Source: Anaerolineaceae bacterium UBA5311
Lineage (GTDB): Bacteria; Chloroflexota; Anaerolineae; Anaerolineales; Anaerolineaceae
Assembly: GCA_002411175.1 (NCBI GenBank)
Contig: DHRN01000031.1
Location: 1-22,547 of the forward strand
Length of the DNA: 22,547 nucleotides
Direction: 5' to 3'
Positions 8,012 through 15,777 of this stretch are shown one piece after another; the stretch's first letter is position 1, and every line of letters begins with the position of its first letter. Below the pieces are notes generated by a model, which saw only the letters and a program-made list of their open reading frames with translations, was not told the DNA's origin and did no database searches. The position numbers and the translations under genes are program-made.

Positions 8012-8965
8012 TTAATTTACCCTGGCGATATCCGCTTCACCGATTGACGCGAGGTACTTGATTGCTGAGATTGCAGCAGCGGCACCCATCCCTGCCGAAG
8101 TGACAACCTGCCGATAGATCGGGTCGGCGATTTCGCCAGCCGCGAAAACACCTTCCACGCTTGTTTCCATGTGTCCGTCAATCTCAATGGTGCCATGTTC
8201 TGTCAGTTTCAATTGTCCTTCCAAAACACCAGTATTTGGGATGTGCCCAATCGAGATAAACACTCCGTCTGACGGGATGATTTCTTGCTGACCGGTTTTG
8301 ACATTTTCGAGCCTCAGGTTCGTGACTTTTTCTTCCCCGATAATCTCCCTGACCACGGAATCCCAAATAAACTTAATTTTTGGGTTGCTGCGGGCCCGAT
8401 TCTCCAGGATCGCCCCGGCTCTAAGCTGGTCGCGGCGATGGATTATCGTTACACTACGCGCAAATCGGGTCAAAAACAAGGCTTCTTCTAAAGCTGAATC
8501 ACCTCCGCCGACAATATGAATATCTTTTTCCCTATAAAAGGCTCCGTCGCAGGTCGCACAAAATGAGACTCCCCTGCCTGTGAGTTCCTTCTCGCCGGGT
8601 ACATTAAGTTTGCGTGCGGATGCGCCCATAGAGATGATCAGGCTGTCTGCGGTGTAGTTCCCCCCGGAAAGGCATACCTTGAAAGGTCGTTGTTGCAGAT
8701 AAACACATTGCACTGAATCGTAGATAACTTCTGCACCAAACCGTTTCGCCTGGTCATCCAGGCGCCGCCCGAGATCATTGCCGTCAACGCCTTCAGGGAA
8801 ACCGGGATAGTTTTCAATGCATGTGGTTTGGGATGCCTGCCCGTAGAGGGTCATTCCCGTGACGAGCAAAGGCTTCAAGTCCGCCCTTGCAGCGTACAAC
8901 GCCGCGGTGTATCCCGCTGGACCACCACCTAAAATCATTACCTGTCGGTGTTCAACAATTTCCAT
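8012..8965 (-). CDS. trxB: Thioredoxin reductase
   Basis: An FAD-dependent enzyme that passes electrons from NAD(P)H to thioredoxin. The reading frame is open to 9055, but I start at ATG 8965, which has AAGGTGA seven bases upstream and gives a normal 317-residue protein; the extra 30 residues look like non-coding translation. The FAD-binding GGGPAGY lies near residues 13-19, the redox-active CATC is Cys136/Cys139 (matching the usual position), and an NAD(P)-binding GGGDSALEEA follows at about 158. GVFAAGEI, the C-terminal FAD contact, is near 275. It is a single gene pointing away from the dipeptidase and ending at the shared bidirectional terminator. The electron donor cannot be assigned from sequence alone. 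Confidence 0.95.
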   Translation of the reverse strand: MEIVEHRQVMILGGGPAGYTAALYAARADLKPLLVTGMTLYGQASQTTCIENYPGFPEGVDGNDLGRRLDDQAKRFGAEVIYDSVQCVYLQQRPFKVCLSGGNYTADSLIISMGASARKLNVPGEKELTGRGVSFCATCDGAFYREKDIHIVGGGDSALEEALFLTRFARSVTIIHRRDQLRAGAILENRARSNPKIKFIWDSVVREIIGEEKVTNLRLENVKTGQQEIIPSDGVFISIGHIPNTGVLEGQLKLTEHGTIEIDGHMETSVEGVFAAGEIADPIYRQVVTSAGMGAAAAISAIKYLASIGEADIARVN

Positions 8966-9216
8966 AGTATTCACCTTAACGTGCTTTATTTTCTCAACCA
9001 ATCCCATATATGGTACTATCCGTTGGTTTCTACCACTATATATACCACTTTTCACTCAGTTTTCAGAAATTTTGTGTAACCCAATCTGCCCCTCCAGACC
9101 ATCTGTGCCTGATTCCAATTACAGATAGCTGCTGTGTGATAATAATAACTCGAAAAGAGCATTTTTAGCATATAATCTTCTCAACCTTGACATTAACTGA
9201 ATAAAAGGAGTAGAAA
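8966..9216. promoter_or_regulatory. Divergent promoter region of trxB and the dipeptidase gene
   Basis: This 251-base gap must hold promoters in both directions. For the + strand, a perfect TATAAT lies at 9171-9176, 40 bases before the dipeptidase ATG, but no clear -35 is found 16-18 bases further up; a TTGACA at 9187-9192 lies downstream of it and has no matching -10. On the trxB side there is an A/T-rich stretch with a 10-bp palindrome, CCATATATGG (9004-9013), and a nearby ATATATACC, which may be promoter or operator. No gene is seen. Confidence 0.4.
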
Positions 9217-10590
9217 ATGAACTCTGTTGAAAAAGCTTTGGAATACTTTAACAACAATCAATCAAACCTGACCGAATCGTATTTGGAATTTCTAAAAATC
9301 CCGTCGGTTTCCACCTCCCCGGAGCACAAAGCCGATATGCTGCGAACTGCCGAATTTTTGGCGGGATATTTACAAAATATCGGCTTTGAACGCACAGAAA
9401 TTTTCCCAACCCCGCTTCATCCGATCCTCTTCGCCGAAAAGAGGATTTCAGATCCAAACGCAAAAACCCTGTTGATCTACGGGCACTACGATGTGCAGCC
9501 GGTAGACCCGATTGAAGAATGGAAAAGCGATCCATTTCAACCTGAATTCCGCGGTGATTATCTCTATGCCCGTGGGGCTTCGGACATGAAGGGGCAGATC
9601 ATGTCCACGATTTTTGCTCTTGAAAGCGTATTGAAAACTTCCGAGATTCCGCTTAATATCAAATTCATCATCGAAGGCGAAGAAGAGATCGGCTCCCCCT
9701 CATTGGAAGAGTTCATCAGGAATCACAAAGACCTGCTGGCATGTGACATGATTCTGAACCCGGATGCCGGCATGGTGGGAAAAGACCAACCCACACTGGT
9801 TTACGGTCTGCGGGGGATGACCTATTTCGAAGTTCGCGTTGACGGTCCCCGGGCAGACCTGCACTCAGGTCTCTGGGGAGGCAATGTTGCTAATCCTGCC
9901 AACGTGCTTGCCCAAATCATATCAAAATTACACAACGAGGACGGTTCAGTCGCCATCCCAGGCTTTTATGACCGCATTCCTGAGTTGACAGCTGAAGAAC
10001 GCGCACGTATCGCGGCAAACCCCACCACTGATAAAGAAATCCTCGAAATTACCGGCTCACCGATGTTGTATGGCGAAGAAGGCTATACCCCATTGGAACG
10101 CCAGGGAACCCGCCCTACGCTGGACGTGAACGGAATCTATTCCGGTTTCATTGGTGAAGGAGCCAAGACGATCATCCCAGCCTATGCCAAGGCAAAAATT
10201 TCCTGCCGCCTTGTCCCCGACCAGGACGCCATGGAGATCTACGAATTAGCAAAAGCATATATCCTTTCCATCGCCCCTCCGACTGTCAGAACCGAGGTCT
10301 TCTTACACAGCGCAGGTCCTGCCTACCTCGCAGATGATGCGCCAGGTGCACAGAACCTGGTGAACGCGCTCACTGCAGTCTGGGAAAAACCGGTGGTTTA
10401 TAAGCGCGAAGGCGGCAGCATCCCCGTCGCCACAGTGATGCAGAGGGAATTGGGAGTCAAGTCGCTGCTTACCGGGTTTGGCTTACCCGACGATGCGATT
10501 CACTCTCCCAATGAGCGCATGTACTTCCCCAATTGGCTCATGGGCACCCAGGCATTGATCCACTTTATCCTGAGTTTTGGAAAAAACTAA
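9217..10590 (+). CDS. M20-family dipeptidase / peptidase (di-zinc)
   Basis: A cytosolic 457-residue metallopeptidase of the M20 family (carnosinase/PepV-like branch) that probably cleaves dipeptides. Metal ligands and catalytic residues are all visible: His90 and Asp92 in GHYDVQP, bridging Asp123 in RGASDMKG, the general-base glutamate in EGEEEIG (Glu155-Glu157), Asp183 in LNPDAGM, and His429 in AIHSPNE. The dimerisation lid domain (about 200-320) lies between them. The start has AGGAG at 9206-9210. Its TAA overlaps the next ATG (TAATG), so the DUF1385 gene is probably translationally coupled. Succinyl-diaminopimelate desuccinylase and acetylornithine deacetylase belong to the same family, but the length and the GHYDVQP motif fit the dipeptidase branch better. 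Confidence 0.9.
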   Translation: MNSVEKALEYFNNNQSNLTESYLEFLKIPSVSTSPEHKADMLRTAEFLAGYLQNIGFERTEIFPTPLHPILFAEKRISDPNAKTLLIYGHYDVQPVDPIEEWKSDPFQPEFRGDYLYARGASDMKGQIMSTIFALESVLKTSEIPLNIKFIIEGEEEIGSPSLEEFIRNHKDLLACDMILNPDAGMVGKDQPTLVYGLRGMTYFEVRVDGPRADLHSGLWGGNVANPANVLAQIISKLHNEDGSVAIPGFYDRIPELTAEERARIAANPTTDKEILEITGSPMLYGEEGYTPLERQGTRPTLDVNGIYSGFIGEGAKTIIPAYAKAKISCRLVPDQDAMEIYELAKAYILSIAPPTVRTEVFLHSAGPAYLADDAPGAQNLVNALTAVWEKPVVYKREGGSIPVATVMQRELGVKSLLTGFGLPDDAIHSPNERMYFPNWLMGTQALIHFILSFGKN

Positions 10591-11483
10591 TGCCTTCTGA
10601 AAAAGTCTTAAAGCTCCCTGCCTACGGCGGGCAGGCGCTTATTGAGGGTGTGATGATGCGCGGCAAGAATAACGTCGCCATGGCAGTGCGCGCTCCTGGC
10701 GGCGAGATCGTGGTTCACGAGGAAAAACTGCCCAATTTGTATCGCTCGCGTTGGATGAAAACCCCTTTCCTTCGCGGGATCATTAGTTTGTGGGATTCAA
10801 TGGGGCTGGGCATGCGCCTGCTGACCAAATCAGCCAACATCGCCTCCGGAGAGGATGAGCAAATCGAAGGCGCGGCTCTGACCTTCACCGTAATCATCTC
10901 GCTGTTGCTGGCAGTCGGAATTTTCTTCGTTTTGCCTGCATTTATCGCCGGGCTGATCGAAAAGTATTTTACGATCAGCCAATGGGAGAGCAACCTGGTC
11001 GAAGGCTTGCTGCGCCTGGTCATCCTGGTGCTCTACATGGCATTAATTGGCAGAATGGAGGATATCAAGCGTGTGTTTGCCTATCACGGAGCCGAACATA
11101 AAACCATCAACGCATTCGAAGCCGGTGTGGAGTTGAACCCGGAAAACGTGAGCCAGCAAACCCTGGTACACCCTCGCTGCGGCACGTCGTTTATGCTTAC
11201 GCTGGTTTTAATTTCAATCTTGATTTTCTCCCTGTTAGGTCCCTTACCCCTGCACTGGCGGATTATCTCCCGCATACTTCTGATTCCCTTTGTTTCCGGC
11301 ATCGCCTATGAATACATCCGCTTTGCCGCCAATACCATGGACCGCTCCGCATTGATGCGCTGGCTAATCAAACCAAATTTATGGTTACAAAAACTATCCA
11401 CGCGCGAGCCAGACCTGGAGATGCTCGAAGTCTCCATTACCGCATTCAATACGATGCTTGCTGCAGAAAACCGCGAGGAATAA
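10590..11483 (+). CDS. DUF1385 membrane protein (YqhQ-like)
   Basis: A 297-residue integral membrane protein of the DUF1385 family, whose biochemical role is not established. The frame extends to 10533 inside the dipeptidase gene, but the family start is at ATG 10590, giving MPSEKVLKLPAYGGQALIEG. Conserved elements are YGGQALIEGVMMRG (12-25), YHGAEHKT (His166, His170) and HPRCGTSFM (His194, Cys197); the His/Cys set looks like a possible metal site, which is inference. About four hydrophobic helices are seen: roughly 89-115, 130-150, 200-220 and 225-250. The start codon overlaps the dipeptidase stop by one base and the stop codon directly abuts the comEA ATG, so the three are almost certainly one transcript. 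Confidence 0.88.
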   Translation: MPSEKVLKLPAYGGQALIEGVMMRGKNNVAMAVRAPGGEIVVHEEKLPNLYRSRWMKTPFLRGIISLWDSMGLGMRLLTKSANIASGEDEQIEGAALTFTVIISLLLAVGIFFVLPAFIAGLIEKYFTISQWESNLVEGLLRLVILVLYMALIGRMEDIKRVFAYHGAEHKTINAFEAGVELNPENVSQQTLVHPRCGTSFMLTLVLISILIFSLLGPLPLHWRIISRILLIPFVSGIAYEYIRFAANTMDRSALMRWLIKPNLWLQKLSTREPDLEMLEVSITAFNTMLAAENREE

Positions 11484-12074
11484 ATGAAAAACTGGAAGCA
11501 AATACTGGCCGGAATTTTGACTGGACTTTTATTGAGCGGTCTGCTCAGGTTGCTCACCCTGCCAAAGGGTGGTCAACCAATCACTATTGCGACAACAACA
11601 CCAAATCTGACCCCGGATCCAACATCTGTCGTTGAAATGATTCGGGTGCATGTTGCTGGGAATGTAATCCAACCTGGTGTTTACGGACTGGTAAAAGGCT
11701 CTACTGTAAACGATGCCATCCAGGCAGCCGGCGGAGCTTCATCCACGGCAATAACCGAAGTGCTCAACCTTGCTTCGGTCCTTGAGGATGGGCAGCGAAT
11801 CTTCATACCTGGGCAAAACGAAACCCAATCGCCGGAACTGGCTTCAAGCCAGCGCTCGGTTGGGATCAGCCTTCCCGGTCTTCTCAATATCAACACAGCA
11901 TCGCAAGAAGAGCTCGAGAGCCTCCCTGGTATCGGGGCTGTGAAGGCAAAGGCAATCATTGATTACCGCATTCAGAATGGATATTTTCTGACAATAGATG
12001 ACCTGATGAAGGTGCACGGCATCGGAGAGTCCATTTTTAGCCAGGTGGAGGATTTTATAACCGTCTCACCATGA
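11484..12074 (+). CDS. comEA: ComEA-type DNA-binding competence protein
   Basis: A 196-residue membrane-anchored protein for binding incoming DNA. An N-terminal signal anchor (about 6-24) is followed by an SLBB domain (IRVHVAGNVIQPGVYGL near 54-70, through AAGGAS) and a C-terminal double helix-hairpin-helix (LLNINTASQEELESLPGIGA from about 132; VHGIGES near 177). This is the standard ComEA order. The ATG follows the DUF1385 stop with no gap, and GAGGA in the end of that gene acts as Shine-Dalgarno. The usual partner comEC is not next to it; instead a PgpH-like gene follows after 37 bases. Whether this organism is transformable cannot be judged here, and such proteins can also have a general extracellular DNA-binding role. 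Confidence 0.88.
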   Translation: MKNWKQILAGILTGLLLSGLLRLLTLPKGGQPITIATTTPNLTPDPTSVVEMIRVHVAGNVIQPGVYGLVKGSTVNDAIQAAGGASSTAITEVLNLASVLEDGQRIFIPGQNETQSPELASSQRSVGISLPGLLNINTASQEELESLPGIGAVKAKAIIDYRIQNGYFLTIDDLMKVHGIGESIFSQVEDFITVSP

Positions 12075-12115
12075 TGCAACGGTGAACTGTTGATACAGGT
12101 ATAATACCATCATGG
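12069..12115 (+). promoter_or_regulatory. TATAAT box and start-codon stem before the PgpH-like gene
   Basis: TATAAT (12100-12105) ends six bases before ATG 12112, and no Shine-Dalgarno is present, which is the arrangement of a leaderless transcript. In read-through mRNA the same segment can fold: CCATGATG (12069-12076, holding the comEA stop) is the exact complement of CATCATGG (12108-12115, holding the start), enclosing a smaller hairpin CAACGG-TGAA-CTGTTG (12077-12092). No good -35 is found. Both the promoter and the structure are inferred. Confidence 0.4.
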
Positions 12116-14229
12116 AGAAAATAAAAGCCAGGAAAAAAGATGTCCCTTTTTCCAAGCGCGTTCTTAAGTTTTTCGTTTTAATTCTGATAAGCGCGCTGGC
12201 TTATGGCGCCCTGGTGGGACCTCGCCTGTTAAATCAGCAAATCCAGATAGTCTCAGTCGGAGAAGTTGCCAGCCAGGAAATCCTTGCTCCCTATTCTGTT
12301 AATTTTGAATCGAGAGTCTATACCGATGCTGCCCGTGAAAGCGCTGCGGCAGAAGTGGCACCAGTCTATCTGCCGCCTGATCCGAACATCGCTCGCAGCC
12401 AGTTGGAGAAGCTGCAAAACGCAATCTATTACATTGCCACCGTCCGGAGTGATATCCACGCTTCGGAAATACAAAAGATCCAGGATCTACAGGCTTTACC
12501 TGACCTGCAGCTGAGTGAAGAAGAATACATTTCATTGCTCGAGCTCACAGAACAAGAATGGCAGGCAATTGGCAGCGAAGCAAGCCGGGTGTTGGAGATC
12601 GTTCTACGTGAAAGCATCCGGAATAATCAGCTCGGAACAGTGAGGAGCAACCTGCCGGCATATATCGATTTTGCCTTCAGGAGCGAACAGGCAGAGATTA
12701 TCATTTCACTCGTCTCTCCGTATATCGTTCCCACCAGCTTATTCAGCGAGGAGCAAACTCAAATCAGCCGTGACCAGGCTCGTGCAGCGGTAACCCCTGT
12801 CACACGTCAGATTATGGCAGGTGAAAGCCTCGTTCGGCGCGGTCAGATAGTTACAGAAGCAGACCTCGAAGCGATGACAACCTACGGGCTCAGCGAGCCG
12901 ACCGACCATGCCTCCTTGTTGATCAAAAGCGGCATTATTATCCTGATTATCGACGTCCTGGTAATCATCTTCTTCCAGAAAAACAGGGGGCAGTCTTTTG
13001 CCCAGTTCAATTCGATCATCCTTGTTGCCGTTTTCTTCCTGATTTTCCTCGGTTTGGCACGTTTCCTGGTGATGGATCGAACGATCCTGCCTTACTTATT
13101 CCCAATTGCCGCGCTGGGCTTGACCATCTCGATCATTTTTACAGTCGATTATGGATTTTTTGTCAGTTTTATCCTCGTTGTACTGACTGTTTTCGGGCAC
13201 TCGCGCAGCACTGAGCTAATCCTCTATTTCATGTTACCCACAATCGCCGGTATCCTCGTCGTCGGGAAAGCGCGCCGTGTCAGTTCTTTTCTGGCTGCAG
13301 GCTTTGTGATCAGCCTTTTTTCAGCAGCCGTTGTCGCCGCTTATAGAATTGGAGACGGAAGCACCGACTTTATCGGTTTCATGACCCTTATAGGAGCAAG
13401 CTTTTTTAACGGTCTCGCATCCGGCACATTAGCCTTGCTATTGCAGAATATAATCTCTTCCATCCTCGACCAGCCCACCGCTTTACAATTGATGGACATT
13501 TCAAGACCAGACCACCCTCTGCTCCAGCAGATTCTCACCAACTCACCCGGAACCTACCAACACTCGCTCCAGGTTTCAAACCTTGCAGAACAGGCAGCAG
13601 ATGCAATCGGAGCTGACCGTTTGTTGGTCCGGGTTGGCACGCTTTATCATGATGTCGGAAAGTCAGAAAACCCCGGTTTTTTCATTGAAAACCAGGTTCA
13701 GGGCAAGATCAACTCGCATGATGATTCAGACCATAAAGTCTCTGCGGCAACCATCATCAAGCATGTAACCGATGGTGTTGCCCTGGCAAAGAAATATCGG
13801 ATTCCTTCCCGGGTGATCGACTTCATCAAGGAACATCACGGCGACGGCGTCGCCCGTTACCAATACAATAAAGCCCTGAATGAGGCTGAAGATCCTGACT
13901 CTGTCGATATAAAAGACTTCACTTACCCGGGTCCGGCGCCTCAATCAAAGGAGACCGCGCTGGTAATGCTTGCAGATGGAACCGAAGCCCGCGCACGGGC
14001 AAATTCTCCGCGAACAGACGAAGAAATCATGGCTTTAGTGACAGAGTCGATCGATTCTGTAAAAAACTCCGGGCAACTGGACCAAACCGACCTGACCCTC
14101 AAAGACCTGCAGACAATCAAACAGTCTTTCTACAACACACTCAAGCAGTCTTACCACCCCAGGATAAAGTATCCCGAAGCCAAACCTGCCGCCAAACCGC
14201 TAAGCGCGGAATCCGAATCCTCCTCCTGA
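12112..14229 (+). CDS. 7TM-HD family phosphohydrolase (PgpH-like, c-di-AMP phosphodiesterase)
   Basis: A 705-residue membrane enzyme with the PgpH layout. One helix lies at about 18-36, then an extracytoplasmic 7TMR-HDED domain (about 45-260, mostly helical), a block of seven helices (about 267-450), the linker LMDISRPDHPLLQQIL, and a cytoplasmic HD domain with PGTYQHSL (His484), YHDVGK (His513, Asp514) and KEHHGDG (His575, His576). PgpH of Listeria hydrolyses cyclic di-AMP, and that activity is inferred here by family. The tail after about 690 is Ala/Pro/Ser-rich. It lies just before ybeY, as in many Gram-positive and Chloroflexota genomes, although the usual phoH is absent from this window. 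Translation starts without a Shine-Dalgarno (see the adjoining regulatory entry). Confidence 0.9.
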   Translation: MEKIKARKKDVPFSKRVLKFFVLILISALAYGALVGPRLLNQQIQIVSVGEVASQEILAPYSVNFESRVYTDAARESAAAEVAPVYLPPDPNIARSQLEKLQNAIYYIATVRSDIHASEIQKIQDLQALPDLQLSEEEYISLLELTEQEWQAIGSEASRVLEIVLRESIRNNQLGTVRSNLPAYIDFAFRSEQAEIIISLVSPYIVPTSLFSEEQTQISRDQARAAVTPVTRQIMAGESLVRRGQIVTEADLEAMTTYGLSEPTDHASLLIKSGIIILIIDVLVIIFFQKNRGQSFAQFNSIILVAVFFLIFLGLARFLVMDRTILPYLFPIAALGLTISIIFTVDYGFFVSFILVVLTVFGHSRSTELILYFMLPTIAGILVVGKARRVSSFLAAGFVISLFSAAVVAAYRIGDGSTDFIGFMTLIGASFFNGLASGTLALLLQNIISSILDQPTALQLMDISRPDHPLLQQILTNSPGTYQHSLQVSNLAEQAADAIGADRLLVRVGTLYHDVGKSENPGFFIENQVQGKINSHDDSDHKVSAATIIKHVTDGVALAKKYRIPSRVIDFIKEHHGDGVARYQYNKALNEAEDPDSVDIKDFTYPGPAPQSKETALVMLADGTEARARANSPRTDEEIMALVTESIDSVKNSGQLDQTDLTLKDLQTIKQSFYNTLKQSYHPRIKYPEAKPAAKPLSAESESSS

Positions 14230-14242
14230 ACAGAGTGTTCTG

Positions 14243-14710
14243 ATGCTAAATCTGATTATGCCCTCTTCATATGCCAAGGTAATCGAGGGTCCCCGGCTGG
14301 CAAATGCATTTCGCGAGACCCTGGCTGCCTTGGAATTAGCGCAAAATACTTCCGTGACTTTACGACTGACTAACAACCGCGTCATCCGCCGCTACAATTT
14401 TGCCTGGTTGGGAATTGACGCCCCCACCGACGTATTATCCTTCGAAAATCCCTATATCGACCCGGAAACAGGGGAGCATTATTTGGGGGATATCATCATC
14501 TCTTACGAAAAAGCCCGCCGGCAAGCGAAAGAAGGTGAACACAGCATTTATCAGGAAGTTGAAATGCTATTTGTCCACGGGCTGCTCCACCTCGCTGGTT
14601 ATGACCATGGCGACGAAGACGATTGGCTGGATATGTCGTCCATGCAAGATCTTATTCTCAAAAAAACCGCTAATCCACTGCGAAACAGCATCCAGGCGCC
14701 AGGCGAATAA
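14243..14710 (+). CDS. ybeY: Endoribonuclease / rRNA maturation factor YbeY
   Basis: A 155-residue metalloprotein needed for 16S rRNA 3'-end maturation and ribosome quality control. The family signature is complete: HGLLHLAGYDH supplies the three zinc ligands His112, His116 and His122. Upstream are RLTNNRVIRRYNFAWLG and PTDVLSFEN, both typical. It starts 13 bases after the PgpH-like stop and ends the cluster. The start at ATG 14243 has no strong Shine-Dalgarno; an in-frame ATG is also present at 14261 (sixth codon after it), but the longer form covers the usual N-terminus. Confidence 0.95.
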   Translation: MLNLIMPSSYAKVIEGPRLANAFRETLAALELAQNTSVTLRLTNNRVIRRYNFAWLGIDAPTDVLSFENPYIDPETGEHYLGDIIISYEKARRQAKEGEHSIYQEVEMLFVHGLLHLAGYDHGDEDDWLDMSSMQDLILKKTANPLRNSIQAPGE

Positions 14711-14724
14711 CTTGCTTCAATACT

Positions 14725-14756
14725 TTTTACCAGTTATTCAACAGTCTCTGGTAAAA
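14725..14756. repeat. Inverted repeat before argF
   Basis: TTTTACCAG (14725-14733) and CTGGTAAAA (14748-14756) are perfect 9-bp inverted arms around 14 bases. No T-run follows the right arm, so it is not a typical terminator of the ybeY cluster. TAAAAT (14752-14757) inside the right arm could serve as a -10 box for argF, making the repeat a candidate operator, but no convincing -35 is seen. Confidence 0.4.
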
Positions 14757-14771
14757 TCTCATTAGAGTTAG

Positions 14772-14803
14772 AATCGCTTCGAGAGATTATCTCCGGGGCG
14801 ATT
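14772..14803 (+). promoter_or_regulatory. Strong leader hairpin of argF-rocD-pyk
   Basis: AATCGCTTCG (14772-14781) pairs with CGGGGCGATT (14794-14803, including two G-T wobbles). One bulged A follows, then GAGA pairs with TCTC around TTA, giving a 14-bp stem. It ends 45 bases before the argF start, with the ribosome binding site GGAG (14832-14835) in between. There is no T-run, so it is not a simple terminator. Possible roles are mRNA stability, a protein or ribosome-binding leader, or part of an alternative fold. It matches no riboswitch that I recognise. Confidence 0.5.
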
Positions 14804-14848
14804 GAATTGTGCCGATAATAATAACGAAAAGGAGAGAATTAACTACAA

Positions 14849-15772
14849 ATGCACAAGGATTTTCTGGATATCATCGATTACACACCACAAGAGATACAAG
14901 ACCTGCTCGACCTGGCGGTCAGGCTAAAAAAAGAATATCAGTCAGGCGGGAATGAGCCAGTCCTCAAAGGAAAAGTTTTAGCAATGATTTTCCAAAAACC
15001 GAGCCTGCGCACCCGCGTCAGCTTTGATATGGGCATGCGCCATCTTGGTGGGGATGCTCTCTACCTCTCCCCCAACGAAATCGGTCTCGGTCAACGCGAA
15101 TCCATTGCTGATGTCGCCCGTGTTTTGGACGGCATGGTCCATGGAATCATGGCGAGAGTTTTTGACCACGAACACATCCTGGAGCTTGCCCAGTGGACGA
15201 CGATTCCGGTGATTAACGGTCTCAGCGATTACAGCCACCCTTGCCAGGCTCTGGCAGATGTTCTGACCATCTACGAAGAATTTGGAAAGATCAAAGATGT
15301 CAATATCACCTATGTTGGTGACGGCAACAACGTAGCAGTATCGCTGATGCAAATCGCTGCCAAGCTGGGTGCGCACTTCACCATCGCTAACCCTGAAGAC
15401 TATGACATGCCCGCTGAGTCAATTGAAACCGTCAAGCCGATCGCAGAAGCCAACGGCAGCAAACTGACCTTCCTGCGAGACCCGCACGAAGCCGTACAAA
15501 ACGCTCACGTTATCTATACCGACACCTGGACCAGCATGGGGCAGGAAGAAGAATCGGCAAAACGTGAAAGAGTATTCCCCCCTTACCAGATCAACCAGTC
15601 ATTGGTGGACGAAGCCGACAAAGATGTTATCGTTCTGCACTGCCTGCCGGCTCACCGCGGTCAGGAAATCACCGATGAGGTCGCAGACGGACCGAACTCA
15701 CGCCTTTTCCCTGAAGCACACAACCGGTTACACGCTCAAAAAGCGGTACTCTACACACTATTAGGAAGGTAA
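14849..15772 (+). CDS. argF: Ornithine carbamoyltransferase
   Basis: A 307-residue cytosolic enzyme that joins carbamoyl phosphate and ornithine to give citrulline, or runs in reverse in arginine fermentation. The carbamoyl-phosphate motif is FQKPSLRTR (Ser52, Arg54, Thr55, Arg56), in which the more common S-T-R-T-R is S-L-R-T-R. HPCQALAD (His130, Gln133), TDTWTSMGQEEE (the ornithine-specific SMG loop) and HCLPAHRG (catalytic Cys265) follow. The start has GGAG with a rather long 13-base spacing. It is the first gene of a tight unit with rocD (5 bases) and pyk (8 bases). Whether it works anabolically or catabolically is not fixed by sequence; no arcA or arcC is in the window, but the link to rocD favours a role in ornithine turnover. 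Confidence 0.93.
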   Translation: MHKDFLDIIDYTPQEIQDLLDLAVRLKKEYQSGGNEPVLKGKVLAMIFQKPSLRTRVSFDMGMRHLGGDALYLSPNEIGLGQRESIADVARVLDGMVHGIMARVFDHEHILELAQWTTIPVINGLSDYSHPCQALADVLTIYEEFGKIKDVNITYVGDGNNVAVSLMQIAAKLGAHFTIANPEDYDMPAESIETVKPIAEANGSKLTFLRDPHEAVQNAHVIYTDTWTSMGQEEESAKRERVFPPYQINQSLVDEADKDVIVLHCLPAHRGQEITDEVADGPNSRLFPEAHNRLHAQKAVLYTLLGR

Positions 15773-15777
15773 CCAAC

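Noticed and set aside
8966..9055. 30-residue N-terminal extension of TrxB
   Set aside because: ATG 8965 has AAGGTGA at good spacing and places the CATC motif at the normal residue number; the extension covers the likely promoter.
9187..9192. TTGACA as -35 box of the dipeptidase gene
   Set aside because: It lies only 24 bases before the start codon with no -10 behind it; the perfect TATAAT is upstream of it.
10533..10589. Longer start of the DUF1385 gene inside the dipeptidase gene
   Set aside because: Residues encoded there overlap the conserved dipeptidase C-terminus and are not part of the DUF1385 family N-terminus.
14711..14848. Classical ARG box, T-box or leader peptide before argF
   Set aside because: No ARG-box consensus pair, no T-box core and no short arginine-rich frame with a ribosome binding site could be found.
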